Shown here piece by piece: positions 32,344 through 41,598 of a stretch of 64,000 bases of DNA. The translations under genes were made by a program, and so were the position numbers. The first letter of the stretch is position 1. Every line of letters starts with the position of its first letter. The notes beneath the pieces were generated by a model. That model searched no databases, had not been told where the DNA came from, and was given only the letters and a program-made list of their open reading frames with translations. This stretch comes from an uncultured Campylobacterales bacterium (GTDB lineage: Bacteria; Campylobacterota; Campylobacteria; Campylobacterales; Arcobacteraceae): contig CANNFB010000001.1 of the NCBI GenBank assembly GCA_947503785.1, forward strand, positions 310,001 through 374,000, written 5' to 3'.

Positions 32344-33335
32344 TTTTTGCCTTTTAATTCTATTATAAAAATCATTTTATGATTCTCTTTCTTATATCTT
32401 AAGTTTCCAATACCTAATAATTCTAATCTTTTTTCTAAGTTACTAAGTCCTGTACCAAAACTAACATTTTCACTTAAAATTCCGTCATTTGACACAATGA
32501 TTTTATTTTCTATTGTTCTTATATTTATATTTAATTCTTTTGAGTTAAAGCCATGTTTGATTGCATTTTCAACAAGTAATTGAATTGAAAACTTTGGTAT
32601 TTCTATTTTTGAAAACTCTTTTGATATATTTATTTCTAATTTAATATTATCGTCAAATCTAATATTTTCAATTTTCAAGTAAGTTTCTACCATTTTTATT
32701 TCACTATCAAGTTCAATCAAAGAATCTCTTGTAATTGCATTTCGTAAGAATTTTGACAAATCAAGAGTTGCTTTCTCTGCTTTTTTTTGATCTAAGTATA
32801 TTAACTCTGATATAGAATTTAAAGCATTAAATAGAAAGTGAGGATTTAGTTCGTTTTCTAAAGCTTTTATTTTTGAATCAAGAACTTCACTTTTTATTGA
32901 TTCATTTTTATATTTCATTGAAATAAACTGATGAAGAATTAGTCCAATTAAAAAAGTAAAAAAGCCAATCACAATACTAATATAAAGCCAAATCGGTTTT
33001 AAAAAACTTATAATTGGAAAATCAGTAAAGGAAAAAAGAGCATAACAAACAACAAAACCTAAAAATCCTGAAAGAAAAGAGAATATAAAACTAATTAGAT
33101 ACCAAAACTTTTCATTGATTCTTGGAAGAATTAAATCATTTGAAATAGAAATAAAGACAAAAGCACTTAATGAAATAGATATAGCACTTGTTGTACCAAA
33201 AAGTATTGTTGAGAATTCTTTTAAATTAGTATTTATTAAAAATAAAAAAAACGAAATAAAGAAACCAAAAAAAGCTCCAATGACAATAATGTATAACCAG
33301 TCAAGTTTTGATATTTTTAGCTCTACACTAGACAT
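32340..33335 (-). CDS. LytS/AlgZ-type sensor histidine kinase
   Basis: A 331-residue membrane kinase of the His_kinase (PF06580) type. Four membrane segments lie at about 12-34, 42-65, 78-104 and 112-138, with no periplasmic domain of note, so the signal is probably sensed in the membrane. The phosphoacceptor is His166 in ELNPHFLFNALNSI. The ATPase part has VENAIKHGFN and FGTGLSNLEKRL. It overlaps the LytTR gene (ATGA) and the CrtI-like gene by eight bases. A signal such as membrane oxidation or light-driven damage is a guess from context. Confidence 0.92.
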   Translation of the reverse strand: MSSVELKISKLDWLYIIVIGAFFGFFISFFLFLINTNLKEFSTILFGTTSAISISLSAFVFISISNDLILPRINEKFWYLISFIFSFLSGFLGFVVCYALFSFTDFPIISFLKPIWLYISIVIGFFTFLIGLILHQFISMKYKNESIKSEVLDSKIKALENELNPHFLFNALNSISELIYLDQKKAEKATLDLSKFLRNAITRDSLIELDSEIKMVETYLKIENIRFDDNIKLEINISKEFSKIEIPKFSIQLLVENAIKHGFNSKELNINIRTIENKIIVSNDGILSENVSFGTGLSNLEKRLELLGIGNLRYKKENHKMIFIIELKGKN

Positions 33336-34743
33336 TTAATTCCTTATTTAAAACTTCTACACCAATAGCTACTCCTGGCCAGCCTTGACCTGCGAATATT
33401 GTGTCACCAACATTGTACAAACCATCAAAAGGAGTTCGACAACTTGGTGTTTGTAAAATATTTTTGAATGTTATTGCTTTTCCACCACAATTATTTCTAT
33501 TTATATATCTTTTAAAAGTATTAGAAGTGGCACTATGTATATTTATTATATCTTCTTTTTTTACGTTTTCAAAGTTTTCTAAAAAGTTATTTATTATAAA
33601 ATCTTCTGTTATTTGTTTTTGTACTTTATACTCTTCTTTTGAGATATTTTTCCAAAGATTTGCTTTTGTATGAGTTGAAATTGTCACGCTGTAACCATTT
33701 TTTGAAAGCTTTTTATCATCTTTAGAAGAAAATGATATGAAATAAGATTGAGATATTGCATTTGGAAGATTTTTATCTAATATAATTTGATAGTGATGCA
33801 AGAAATCTTCTTTAGAATCTAGTGTTAAATTTATCACAAAAGCACTTTGATCAGAAAAAGAAAAACTATCATAATACTTTTTAATTTTCACATCATCAAA
33901 AAGTGCAGCACTATCATAAATAGATGAATTCAAAATTACTTGCTTTGCTTTATATTCATCTTTATTTGAAATAATTCTATAAAACTCTTTTTCTTTTTTT
34001 ATTTTTAAAATTTGCTCTTTTTTATGTACATTTATATCTTCTAATAAACCTTCAAACAAACTTCCCATTCCATTATTTACATAAAACACATCATGAAAAG
34101 GATAAGACAAGCCTAAAGCAAGTGAAAGCAAAGGTATATCTTTTGAAGTAGTTTGTATAGTAATTAGTAATTGAGAGTCAATAAACGCTTTATATTCATC
34201 CGAAATACCATATAAAGTTTCATTTATAAAACTCTCTGCACTTTTAAAAACATCTAGTTTGAAAACTTTTAGTATTTCTATTACTGAGCTTGCAGTTTTG
34301 ATATATGAAGACATATTATATTTTGCATAGTGTAGTTTTTGTAAACCCCAAAACTTTTCGTCTAAAGCTTTAATTGTATTCCAAAATATTCTATTATTTT
34401 TATGAGGATATACTTTATCCATATTATCAATAAATGTATCAAAATCTTTTACTCTATCAACACTTTTTTTATTTTGGATAACTCTAATAGCAATATCACT
34501 TTTTTTAATATCAGGAATAAATTTTGCTTTATCAAAGATATTTTTTATAGGATGATTATCTTCATATCCTACAAAAGTAGTTGCTCCTGAGTTGTAGTAG
34601 TTTCCCTTTCTTTTAAAAGTACTTCCGCATCCACCAAGATTTGAATCTTTTTCAAATAGTATTAAGTTTTTATCATTATTGAGTGCTGAGATTAAACTCC
34701 CACCCATTCCAGAACCAACAACAGCTATATCAAAATTGTTCAT
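33328..34743 (-). CDS. CrtI/CrtISO-like FAD oxidoreductase
   Basis: A 471-residue flavoprotein of the phytoene desaturase/carotenoid isomerase/retinol saturase group. The FAD fold is AVVGSGMGGSLISAL (residues 7-21), followed by LGGCGSTFKRKGNYYNSGA near 38-56. The C-terminal FAD motif is GLYNVGDTIFAGQGWPGVAIG near 445. I start it at 34743 (MNNFDIAVV). A longer frame to 34800 would run inside the photolyase gene. No carotenoid synthase gene is in the window, so the substrate could be a carotenoid made elsewhere or another polyunsaturated lipid. It overlaps photolyase by 14 bases and the kinase by eight. Confidence 0.85.
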   Translation of the reverse strand: MNNFDIAVVGSGMGGSLISALNNDKNLILFEKDSNLGGCGSTFKRKGNYYNSGATTFVGYEDNHPIKNIFDKAKFIPDIKKSDIAIRVIQNKKSVDRVKDFDTFIDNMDKVYPHKNNRIFWNTIKALDEKFWGLQKLHYAKYNMSSYIKTASSVIEILKVFKLDVFKSAESFINETLYGISDEYKAFIDSQLLITIQTTSKDIPLLSLALGLSYPFHDVFYVNNGMGSLFEGLLEDINVHKKEQILKIKKEKEFYRIISNKDEYKAKQVILNSSIYDSAALFDDVKIKKYYDSFSFSDQSAFVINLTLDSKEDFLHHYQIILDKNLPNAISQSYFISFSSKDDKKLSKNGYSVTISTHTKANLWKNISKEEYKVQKQITEDFIINNFLENFENVKKEDIINIHSATSNTFKRYINRNNCGGKAITFKNILQTPSCRTPFDGLYNVGDTIFAGQGWPGVAIGVEVLNKELNV

Positions 34744-36076
34744 TTTTTGCTTCTTTGAACTTCTCAATTGCTCTTTTTCTTGATAGTTTAATATCAACAA
34801 TTGCTTTTGTATACTCTACAAATAAGTTTGAATGTAAACCATTTTCAACATGAAATAGTTTTGGTTCTATATTTTCAAACTCTTTAAATATACTTTTGAT
34901 AAAAATTCCATCTTTATCAAACTTTTGTGATTGTGTATAAGGATTAAAAATTCTAAAATAAGGTGCAGAATCAGCACCAGTACTTGAACTCCACTGCCAT
35001 GAACCAATGTTTGAGCTAGCTTCATAATCAAGTAGTTTCTTTGCAAAATACTCTTCACCCCTTTTCCAATCTATAAATAAATTTTTAGTTAAAAATGATG
35101 CAACTACCATTCGTAAACGATTATGCATAAGTCCAGTATTATTTAAGTGTATCATTGCTGCATCTATTATGGGAACACCTGTTTTACCCTCACACCATTT
35201 AAGAAAATCGTCTTCATTTGAACTCCATTTAATTTCTAAATTATTAAAATTTTCTTTTTCTGATTTTGGAAAATGAAATAAAATATAGTTATAAAATTCT
35301 CTCCAAAAAATCTCTCTTATAAAAAACTCACAATCACTTGAATTAAAAGATTTAAAGTAGTTAAAAACTTGTTTTGGTGAAATCAAACCAAATCTTAAAT
35401 GAACTGAGATTTTTGAACTTGCATCTATATAAAAGAAATCTCTTTCTTCTTTATATTTATTTACTTTTATTTTAAACTCTTCTAAAAGTTCTATTGCAGT
35501 TTTACATAAGAAATCGGGAAGTTTTTGAGCTTCAAATCCCATCTCTTCTAAAGTAGGAATAAAAGAGTAATCAAACTCTATTTTTTGCAAGTTTTTATTT
35601 GCAGAATATTCTTCAATATTATGTGATTGAGTAATCATATTTAAAGATTTATAAAAAGGTGTAAATACTTTATATGGTATGTTGTCTTTCTTCAAATGTG
35701 ACATAGGATTTAGAATAAATGAATCAATAAACCTTTTCATAGGGATTATTGATTCAATTTCTTCATCTCTATTTTTAGCATACGAATCAAAATCAACAGA
35801 ACACAATACCTCATCAAAACCATCTTTTTTCAAGTTTTCAAAAACATTTTTTGGTTCATCATAAAATATTGCTAAATCAAGATTTAACGATTGTAGTTTT
35901 TTCTTTAGTTCTAAAACAGATTTATATATAAAAGTAACTCTTTTATCACCTTTTTCTAGGCTTTTTAAAATATTTTTATCAAAAATAAAAATAGGTAATA
36001 CATCTTTATTAGCATTTGCTAAAAGTGCACTATCTTCTACTCTTAAATCTCTTCTAAACCAAAGAATTTGTCTCAT
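34730..36076 (-). CDS. phrB: Deoxyribodipyrimidine photolyase
   Basis: A 448-residue blue-light DNA repair enzyme of the class I cyclobutane dimer photolyase type. The N-terminal antenna domain begins ILWFRRDLRVEDSALL. The FAD domain shows FIREIFWREFYNYIL near 264, GKTGVPIIDAAM near 302, LMHNRLRMVVASFLTKNLFIDW near 321 and GSWQWSSSTGADSAPYFRIFNP near 364, including the Trp and Asn residues around FAD. It overlaps the DUF523 gene by four bases upstream and the CrtI-like gene downstream. Deposits the light-repair function at the core of the island. Confidence 0.96.
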   Translation of the reverse strand: MRQILWFRRDLRVEDSALLANANKDVLPIFIFDKNILKSLEKGDKRVTFIYKSVLELKKKLQSLNLDLAIFYDEPKNVFENLKKDGFDEVLCSVDFDSYAKNRDEEIESIIPMKRFIDSFILNPMSHLKKDNIPYKVFTPFYKSLNMITQSHNIEEYSANKNLQKIEFDYSFIPTLEEMGFEAQKLPDFLCKTAIELLEEFKIKVNKYKEERDFFYIDASSKISVHLRFGLISPKQVFNYFKSFNSSDCEFFIREIFWREFYNYILFHFPKSEKENFNNLEIKWSSNEDDFLKWCEGKTGVPIIDAAMIHLNNTGLMHNRLRMVVASFLTKNLFIDWKRGEEYFAKKLLDYEASSNIGSWQWSSSTGADSAPYFRIFNPYTQSQKFDKDGIFIKSIFKEFENIEPKLFHVENGLHSNLFVEYTKAIVDIKLSRKRAIEKFKEAKNEQF

Positions 36077-37026
36077 CGGTACGCCTCTACTTTTGATCTT
36101 AATGCTAATTCTTTTGGATATGGATTTAGAAACTTTTGAGCTTTTAAATACTCTATATCAAATCTTTTAATATAAAGATTTAAAATTTTAACTACTGCAA
36201 TCAAAGGAATAAGTCCTGATTTGAATTCTTCTAAAGTATCTAATATCTCTGTTTTTTCATCTTTACTTATGTCTTTTTTAAAGTAACCATATAAATGAAG
36301 TAAAACATTGTATGTATTTGAAATACTTCCCTTTAAACTAATTGCTCTTAAGAATGCATATTTATAATCTTCTAAGACAATTTGAATATCTTTTTTATCA
36401 TGATTTGCAACTATTCTTCCTAATTCTTTATATGATTGGTGAGATTTTGCATAAACCATATACTTGTATGATGTATGAAACTCAACTAAATCTTTTGCCA
36501 ATGGCTTTGTTTTTAAAAATTCGAAGATATTTTTATATGAGAATATTTGCATCAAGAAATTTTCTCTAAGCCAAGCATCACCTAGTCTTCCTTCTTCTTC
36601 TAAAGGTAATAATGGATATTTATCTTGTATTTGCTTAGCAAAAACACCAATACCATTTTTTTCACTCATCTGATTTTTTGAAGATGGATAAACTTTAACC
36701 CGCTCTAATCCACATGTAGGAGATTTTGATTTTAAAATAAAACCACACAAATCATCATCTTGAATCTGATTGCTAAGTTGTTTTGAAATATCTACTAGCT
36801 TTTCAGTTACATCAACATCTCCAGCAGATGTTCGTACTCTTACATCATCATCAATCCTTACTAACCTAATAGCTTCTCTTGGTGTTGTAAAAACCATTTT
36901 CTCAGGACAGTATGGCACAAACTCAAAATAATCACCTAACATATCAGTAATAAACCTATCTCTTGAGTGGCCTCCATCATAACGACAATTTGTTCCTAAT
37001 AAACAAGAAGAAATTCCTAATTTCAT
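36073..37026 (-). CDS. DUF523 (TudS-like) / DUF1722 fusion, YbgA-like
   Basis: A 317-residue two-domain protein. Residues 1-150 are DUF523 with SCLLGTNCRYDGGH at the start (Cys8, Cys14), Cys40 in VPYCPE and Cys105 in KSPTCGLERV. TudS enzymes of this family hold a 4Fe-4S cluster and remove sulfur from thiouracil. Residues about 190-305 are DUF1722, the part shared with YbgA, which in other bacteria is encoded with photolyase. Fusion of the two is usual. It heads the minus-strand operon from a TATAAT at 37044-37049. Repair or clean-up of sulfur-containing pyrimidines is an inference. Confidence 0.9.
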   Translation of the reverse strand: MKLGISSCLLGTNCRYDGGHSRDRFITDMLGDYFEFVPYCPEKMVFTTPREAIRLVRIDDDVRVRTSAGDVDVTEKLVDISKQLSNQIQDDDLCGFILKSKSPTCGLERVKVYPSSKNQMSEKNGIGVFAKQIQDKYPLLPLEEEGRLGDAWLRENFLMQIFSYKNIFEFLKTKPLAKDLVEFHTSYKYMVYAKSHQSYKELGRIVANHDKKDIQIVLEDYKYAFLRAISLKGSISNTYNVLLHLYGYFKKDISKDEKTEILDTLEEFKSGLIPLIAVVKILNLYIKRFDIEYLKAQKFLNPYPKELALRSKVEAYR

Positions 37027-37043
37027 ATCAAATCCTTTTGTGA

Positions 37044-37049
37044 ATTATA
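37044..37049 (-). promoter_or_regulatory. -10 box for the DUF523-photolyase-LytTR operon
   Basis: On the minus strand TATAAT, 17 bases before the DUF523 ATG, which has AAAGGATTTGAT as ribosome site. Just upstream is ATACTAATGTAT, an imperfect dyad that shares the ATGTAT end of the 24667 palindrome. Confidence 0.55.
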
Positions 37050-37105
37050 ATACATTAGTATATTCTTTAATAGCTAAAAAATGTCGCTTTATAAATATAA
37101 ATTTA

Positions 37106-38248
37106 CTATTCCTCTGATAATGGTATTTTTATAATAAAATTAGCACCTTTATATAAATGATTTTCATATTCAAATTCTTCATTTATAACTTCAATAGTAC
37201 CTTTAAGATTTTTTGTAATAATTGTATGAGAAATATAAAGCCCTAATCCCGTCCCTGTTTCACCTTTTGTTGTAAAATATGGTTCAAAAACTTTTTTTAT
37301 AATATTTTCAGGTATACCTCCTGCATTATCTTTAATACTTATAACAACTTGTTTTTTATCATTTTCTTTAACACTTATAATAAAAACCAATTTTTTATGT
37401 ATATTTTCAGCATTCTTCAAAGCATCTTTAGCATTATTAAGAATATTTATCAAAGCTTGTGTTAACTGATTTGGATCTCCTAAAGAATCGATTTTATAGT
37501 CAATATCTTGAATAGCCTCAATAGTATTTTCATCAAATGATGATTTTACTAAATCAATACACTTATCTAAAAACTTTTTAATATTAAAAGTTGATGTAGT
37601 ATTATATGGCTTGAAGAAAACTCTAAAATTATCTATTGTTTTTGAAAGATATTGTACTTGATTTAATATGTCATTTATAGGATTCATTAAATTATCTTTA
37701 TCAAGTTGTTCAAGCTCATGATCAAATTTAATATTACTTGCATGTGTTGAAATAACCGATAAAGGTTGCTTCCATTGATGTGATATATTTCCTATCATTT
37801 CACCCATAGAGGCTAATTTTGACTGCTGAATTAGCATTTGTTCTTTTTTTTCTAAGTCAATTTTAATTTGATTATTTTTAATAATATTTAATATTTTATT
37901 CTCAAGTAAACCTAAATCTATGGGTTTTATAATATATCCATCAACTTGCAGTTCAATAGCTTTTTGAAAAAAATCTGAATCACTAAAAGCAGTTGTAAAA
38001 ATTATTGATGCGGCTTCATTTATTTCTCTTATTTTATAAGCCATATCAATGCCATTCATAAAAGGCATTTTAATATCTGAAATAATAAGATCAGGGTTAT
38101 ACTTTTTATAAAGAGATAGGCCTTGTACTCCATCATCAGCTAGGTACAGATTATTACAAAACATTTTTAAAAATTTTGATAATTCTTCTTGAATATTTTT
38201 TTCATCTTCTACATAAAGTATTGAATTTATTTTTAAAGTATTTGGCAT
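37106..38248 (-). CDS. Receiver-histidine kinase protein
   Basis: A 380-residue cytosolic protein with an N-terminal receiver domain (about 8-125, phosphoacceptor Asp58 in IISDIKMP, Lys108) joined directly to a histidine kinase. The phosphoacceptor is His157 in GNISHQWKQPLS, the Campylobacterota-style box. The ATPase domain has NILNNAKDAL, DNAGGIP and GTGLGLYISHTII. A receiver in front of a kinase suggests that an upstream kinase controls this one, consistent with the membrane kinase encoded at 41599. Last gene of the five-gene sensory operon, 12 bases after the EAL gene. Confidence 0.92.
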   Translation of the reverse strand: MPNTLKINSILYVEDEKNIQEELSKFLKMFCNNLYLADDGVQGLSLYKKYNPDLIISDIKMPFMNGIDMAYKIREINEAASIIFTTAFSDSDFFQKAIELQVDGYIIKPIDLGLLENKILNIIKNNQIKIDLEKKEQMLIQQSKLASMGEMIGNISHQWKQPLSVISTHASNIKFDHELEQLDKDNLMNPINDILNQVQYLSKTIDNFRVFFKPYNTTSTFNIKKFLDKCIDLVKSSFDENTIEAIQDIDYKIDSLGDPNQLTQALINILNNAKDALKNAENIHKKLVFIISVKENDKKQVVISIKDNAGGIPENIIKKVFEPYFTTKGETGTGLGLYISHTIITKNLKGTIEVINEEFEYENHLYKGANFIIKIPLSEE

Positions 38249-38260
38249 AATTAATCCCTT

Positions 38261-39946
38261 TTATAGTTTTCTAATCTTTTGAGGTTTTCCAATATGGTAA
38301 CCTTGAGCTAAATCTATTCCAAGATCTTTTACAATATTATATATTTTTTCATTACAGACATATTCTGCAATAACTTTATATCCCAGATTATGAGAAAATG
38401 TTAAAATTGATTTAACAATTTCTAATGAACTTTTATTAGTATCTATTTCTTTTATAAAACTACCATCAATTTTAATATAATCAACTTTTAGTTTTAACAA
38501 TCTACTAAAGTTAGAATTTTCACTTCCAAAATCATCAATAGCAAGCTTAAATCCCATTTCTTTCAAGCTTACTAATTGTTCTAAAATCAAATCATCATTA
38601 TTAATACTAATAGATTCAAGAATTTCTAAAATTATTTGAGTTTCGTCAATCTTATATTCATCTACTTTTTGTTTTAAATATTCTATTAGATAGTTTTCTT
38701 TTAAATCTTGTTCTGTTATATTAATAGAAATAATTACATCTTTATTTGTTATAGTTTGAAAAGCTTTATCAATAATTTTTTTAGTAAATTGTGCCATTAA
38801 TCCAGCAAGCTTAATAGGTTCTAAAAATTCAAATGGCATAATTATTTCATTATCTTCTGTATAAATCCTAGCCAAAGCTTCATATTTTGTAATTTTATTT
38901 TTTTTAATATCTTTAATTGCTTGAAAAAAGACAGTAACTTGATCGTTGTTTAGATAATCTCTAATTTTGTTAATATTTTGTAAGTTATTTTTTTGTTTCT
39001 CTTCAAATTTTGAATCTTCATTATAAATTCCAATTTTATTTTTATCAAATTCTCTTAATTCTTGAATTGTTAAATTTGCAGTTTTTAATAAATCTTTATT
39101 TACGCCATAATCAATTGCAATAGAAAAGGTTAGATTAATTTTTATATTTTGAACTAATAAACTATTATTATTAAAATAATGCTTTATCTTTTCAGCTATT
39201 ATTTTAGAATCTTCCAAGCACTCTTCTTGTGATAATAAAGCAAATACATCAGCTTGAAGTCTATACAAAATAAATTTTTTTGATTCAAAAGCTTTTAATA
39301 TATTTGATACTTTTATTAAAATATTATCAGTAAAAGCAAATCCATAACTATTGTTTAACATATTGAAATTATCAATGTTTAGTAGGATTAAAGTTTTTGT
39401 ATTATTTGAGAGAAGTTCTTTATCTAGACATGTACGATTATATAAACCCGTTAATTCATCAGTAATGTATTGTTTCTTTATCTCTTTTGTTTTTTCATCA
39501 ACTAAATTTTCTAAATTATTTTTATACTTTTCATTTAATTTGTAACTATTAATTTGAGTAACAATTTTGTAAAAAAGTAAATTAACTTGATTGTATTCAA
39601 CAGGCTTTAGAATATAACCTTCTATGCCTATATTTATAGCTTCAACATAGTTTTCAATTTCATTGTAAGCTGAAACAATAATAATATGTTGATACTCATC
39701 CATTTCTTTTATTTTTCTAGACATTTCAAGACCTGTACAAAAAGGCATATTTATATCAGTTATTATAATATCAAAAGTATCTTTTTTATAGGCAGATAAA
39801 CCTTCTAGTCCATTTGTACATATTGTAATATGATTAAATATTCTATAAAGATATTGGCTAAAAGCTTCTCTTAAAGTATCATTATCTTCAACATATAAAA
39901 TTGATATATCTTTCCCAAGATTTTTTAGTTCTTTTAAATTAACCAT
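38261..39946 (-). CDS. Receiver-GGDEF-EAL protein, degenerate GGDEF
   Basis: A 561-residue response regulator. Receiver domain at about 14-130 with phosphoacceptor Asp64 in IITDINMP. The GGDEF-like domain (about 150-312) keeps DELTGLYNRTCL but has QADVF where GGDEF should be, so it should not make c-di-GMP. The EAL domain (about 330-558) has YEALARI, SINITEQDL, LEILES and IDDFGSENSNFSRLLKLKVDYIK, the full phosphodiesterase set. Expected net activity is c-di-GMP breakdown, controlled by phosphorylation. It lies four bases after the diguanylate cyclase gene, giving opposed enzymes in one transcript. Confidence 0.92.
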   Translation of the reverse strand: MVNLKELKNLGKDISILYVEDNDTLREAFSQYLYRIFNHITICTNGLEGLSAYKKDTFDIIITDINMPFCTGLEMSRKIKEMDEYQHIIIVSAYNEIENYVEAINIGIEGYILKPVEYNQVNLLFYKIVTQINSYKLNEKYKNNLENLVDEKTKEIKKQYITDELTGLYNRTCLDKELLSNNTKTLILLNIDNFNMLNNSYGFAFTDNILIKVSNILKAFESKKFILYRLQADVFALLSQEECLEDSKIIAEKIKHYFNNNSLLVQNIKINLTFSIAIDYGVNKDLLKTANLTIQELREFDKNKIGIYNEDSKFEEKQKNNLQNINKIRDYLNNDQVTVFFQAIKDIKKNKITKYEALARIYTEDNEIIMPFEFLEPIKLAGLMAQFTKKIIDKAFQTITNKDVIISINITEQDLKENYLIEYLKQKVDEYKIDETQIILEILESISINNDDLILEQLVSLKEMGFKLAIDDFGSENSNFSRLLKLKVDYIKIDGSFIKEIDTNKSSLEIVKSILTFSHNLGYKVIAEYVCNEKIYNIVKDLGIDLAQGYHIGKPQKIRKL

Positions 39947-39950
39947 AATC

Positions 39951-41594
39951 TTATCCTTGAGTTAAATTACTTTTTACTTTATCTCTGCCATCTTCTTTAG
40001 CCTGATAAAGTAAATCATCTACTTGTTTGTAAAGTTTTCTTTCATTTTCAATATCTTCTGCATTTATTGAAATTAAACCTATTGAGGCAGTAACATATTT
40101 ATTAACACCATGAATATGAGGTATTTTCAAGTCTCTAATTTTTTCACAAATACCTTTTGCAAAAATTAAACTTTTATTATGGTCTTTTACTTTAAATAAA
40201 CCGCCAAATTCCTCTCCACCTAACCTAAAAGTATAATCATCTGCTCTTTTAAAAGCATCATTTAAAACTTTTGAGATGCTAATAAGAACTTCATCTCCTT
40301 TTTGGTGTCCATAGGTATCATTATATTTTTTAAAAAAGTCTACATCTATCATCATAAAACTTACTAGTTCTTTATCCCTTTTAGCACTATTTATATATTT
40401 AGTAAAAATTTCATCAAAAAATCTTTTATTATAAATATTTGTTAAACCGTCTTTTACAGATAATTCTTTAACTTGTTTTAAATATGTAATATCTTGACTA
40501 ATTGAGGTATAGCCACTTCTATTTTTATGTTCATCATAAATTGAATATATTTTAGAATATAAGAAATACGGCTCTCCATTTGGTTTTTTATTTTTAAGTT
40601 CACCTTTCCAAACTTTGTTTTTTGTTATAGTTTCCCAAATATCTTTATGAATTTTATCTGGGGTATCTTCATGTTTTATAAGAGAATGTCTCTTTCCTAT
40701 AATTTCTTCTTTTGAGTATCCTGAAATATCAGAAAATGCATTTGAAACTTCAGTTACAGTTCCATTTAAATCTGTTGATAAAGTAATTACATTATCATTA
40801 ATTATTTCTATATATTCTTTTAATTTTTTTTGAGTGTAAATTTCTTTTGTAATATCCTTAGTCGAAATCAAAATACTTTTTGTATCAGGCATAAGGGAAG
40901 TAGATATATTTACATAAACTTCATTTGAATCTTTTCTTATATATTTTTTTATATAGTTATCTTTATACCCTTTTTCTATAACTTCTTTTAAAACTTCATG
41001 TGCATTTTCCATGTCATCTTTTGATGTTAGTTCTAAACTAGATAATTTTTCTAATTCTTCAAATGTATATCCTAACATCTGTAAAAATGCATCATTTGCA
41101 TATAAAAATCTAGTGTTTAAATCTAATATTGAAATCCCATCTTTAGTTGTAGAAAGGATTGTTTCTAGTTTCTGTTTTTGGATTAATTCGTTAGCTGTTT
41201 TTTCTTTTAACTTTTCTTCTAGCTGATATGTTTTTTTTACTTTGATTAAGGTTTTTTCTAATAAATCCATATCAATAGGTTTTACTAAATACCCTTCTGC
41301 TTGAAGAGAAATGGCTTCTTGTAACATTGAAAAATCCGAAAAAGCAGTAAGAAAAATAATCTTTGCATCTTGATTTATCTCTTTAATATTTTCTGCTAAT
41401 TCAATACCATTCATTACTGGCATTTTTATATCTGTTACAACTATTTTAGGATTATGACTTTTATATAATGTTAAGCCTTCTTCTCCGTTCTCTGCTAAAA
41501 ATAAGTTATTACAAAATCTCTTTAATATTTGAGATAAACTCTCTCTAATATTTTTTTCATCTTCTACATAAAGTATTGATTCTATTTTTTCCAT
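39951..41594 (-). CDS. Receiver-PAS-PAS-GGDEF diguanylate cyclase
   Basis: A 547-residue response regulator. Receiver domain (1-120) with Asp55 in VVTDIKMP. Two PAS domains follow at about 145-255 and 265-375, each with the typical GYTFEELEKL or GYSKEEIIGK helix. The GGDEF domain (about 380-545) has SVKDGLTNIYNKRFF, IDVDFFKKYNDTYGHQKGD and an active GGEEF. An RxxD (RADD) five residues before it makes an inhibitory site. It should synthesise c-di-GMP on receiving phosphate. Sits four bases after the sensor kinase gene. Confidence 0.93.
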   Translation of the reverse strand: MEKIESILYVEDEKNIRESLSQILKRFCNNLFLAENGEEGLTLYKSHNPKIVVTDIKMPVMNGIELAENIKEINQDAKIIFLTAFSDFSMLQEAISLQAEGYLVKPIDMDLLEKTLIKVKKTYQLEEKLKEKTANELIQKQKLETILSTTKDGISILDLNTRFLYANDAFLQMLGYTFEELEKLSSLELTSKDDMENAHEVLKEVIEKGYKDNYIKKYIRKDSNEVYVNISTSLMPDTKSILISTKDITKEIYTQKKLKEYIEIINDNVITLSTDLNGTVTEVSNAFSDISGYSKEEIIGKRHSLIKHEDTPDKIHKDIWETITKNKVWKGELKNKKPNGEPYFLYSKIYSIYDEHKNRSGYTSISQDITYLKQVKELSVKDGLTNIYNKRFFDEIFTKYINSAKRDKELVSFMMIDVDFFKKYNDTYGHQKGDEVLISISKVLNDAFKRADDYTFRLGGEEFGGLFKVKDHNKSLIFAKGICEKIRDLKIPHIHGVNKYVTASIGLISINAEDIENERKLYKQVDDLLYQAKEDGRDKVKSNLTQG

Positions 41595-41598
41595 TTTC

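Noticed and set aside
33328-34743. Complete carotenoid pathway next to the CrtI-like gene
   Set aside because: No phytoene synthase, cyclase or GGPP synthase gene is present in the window, so carotenoid use remains open.
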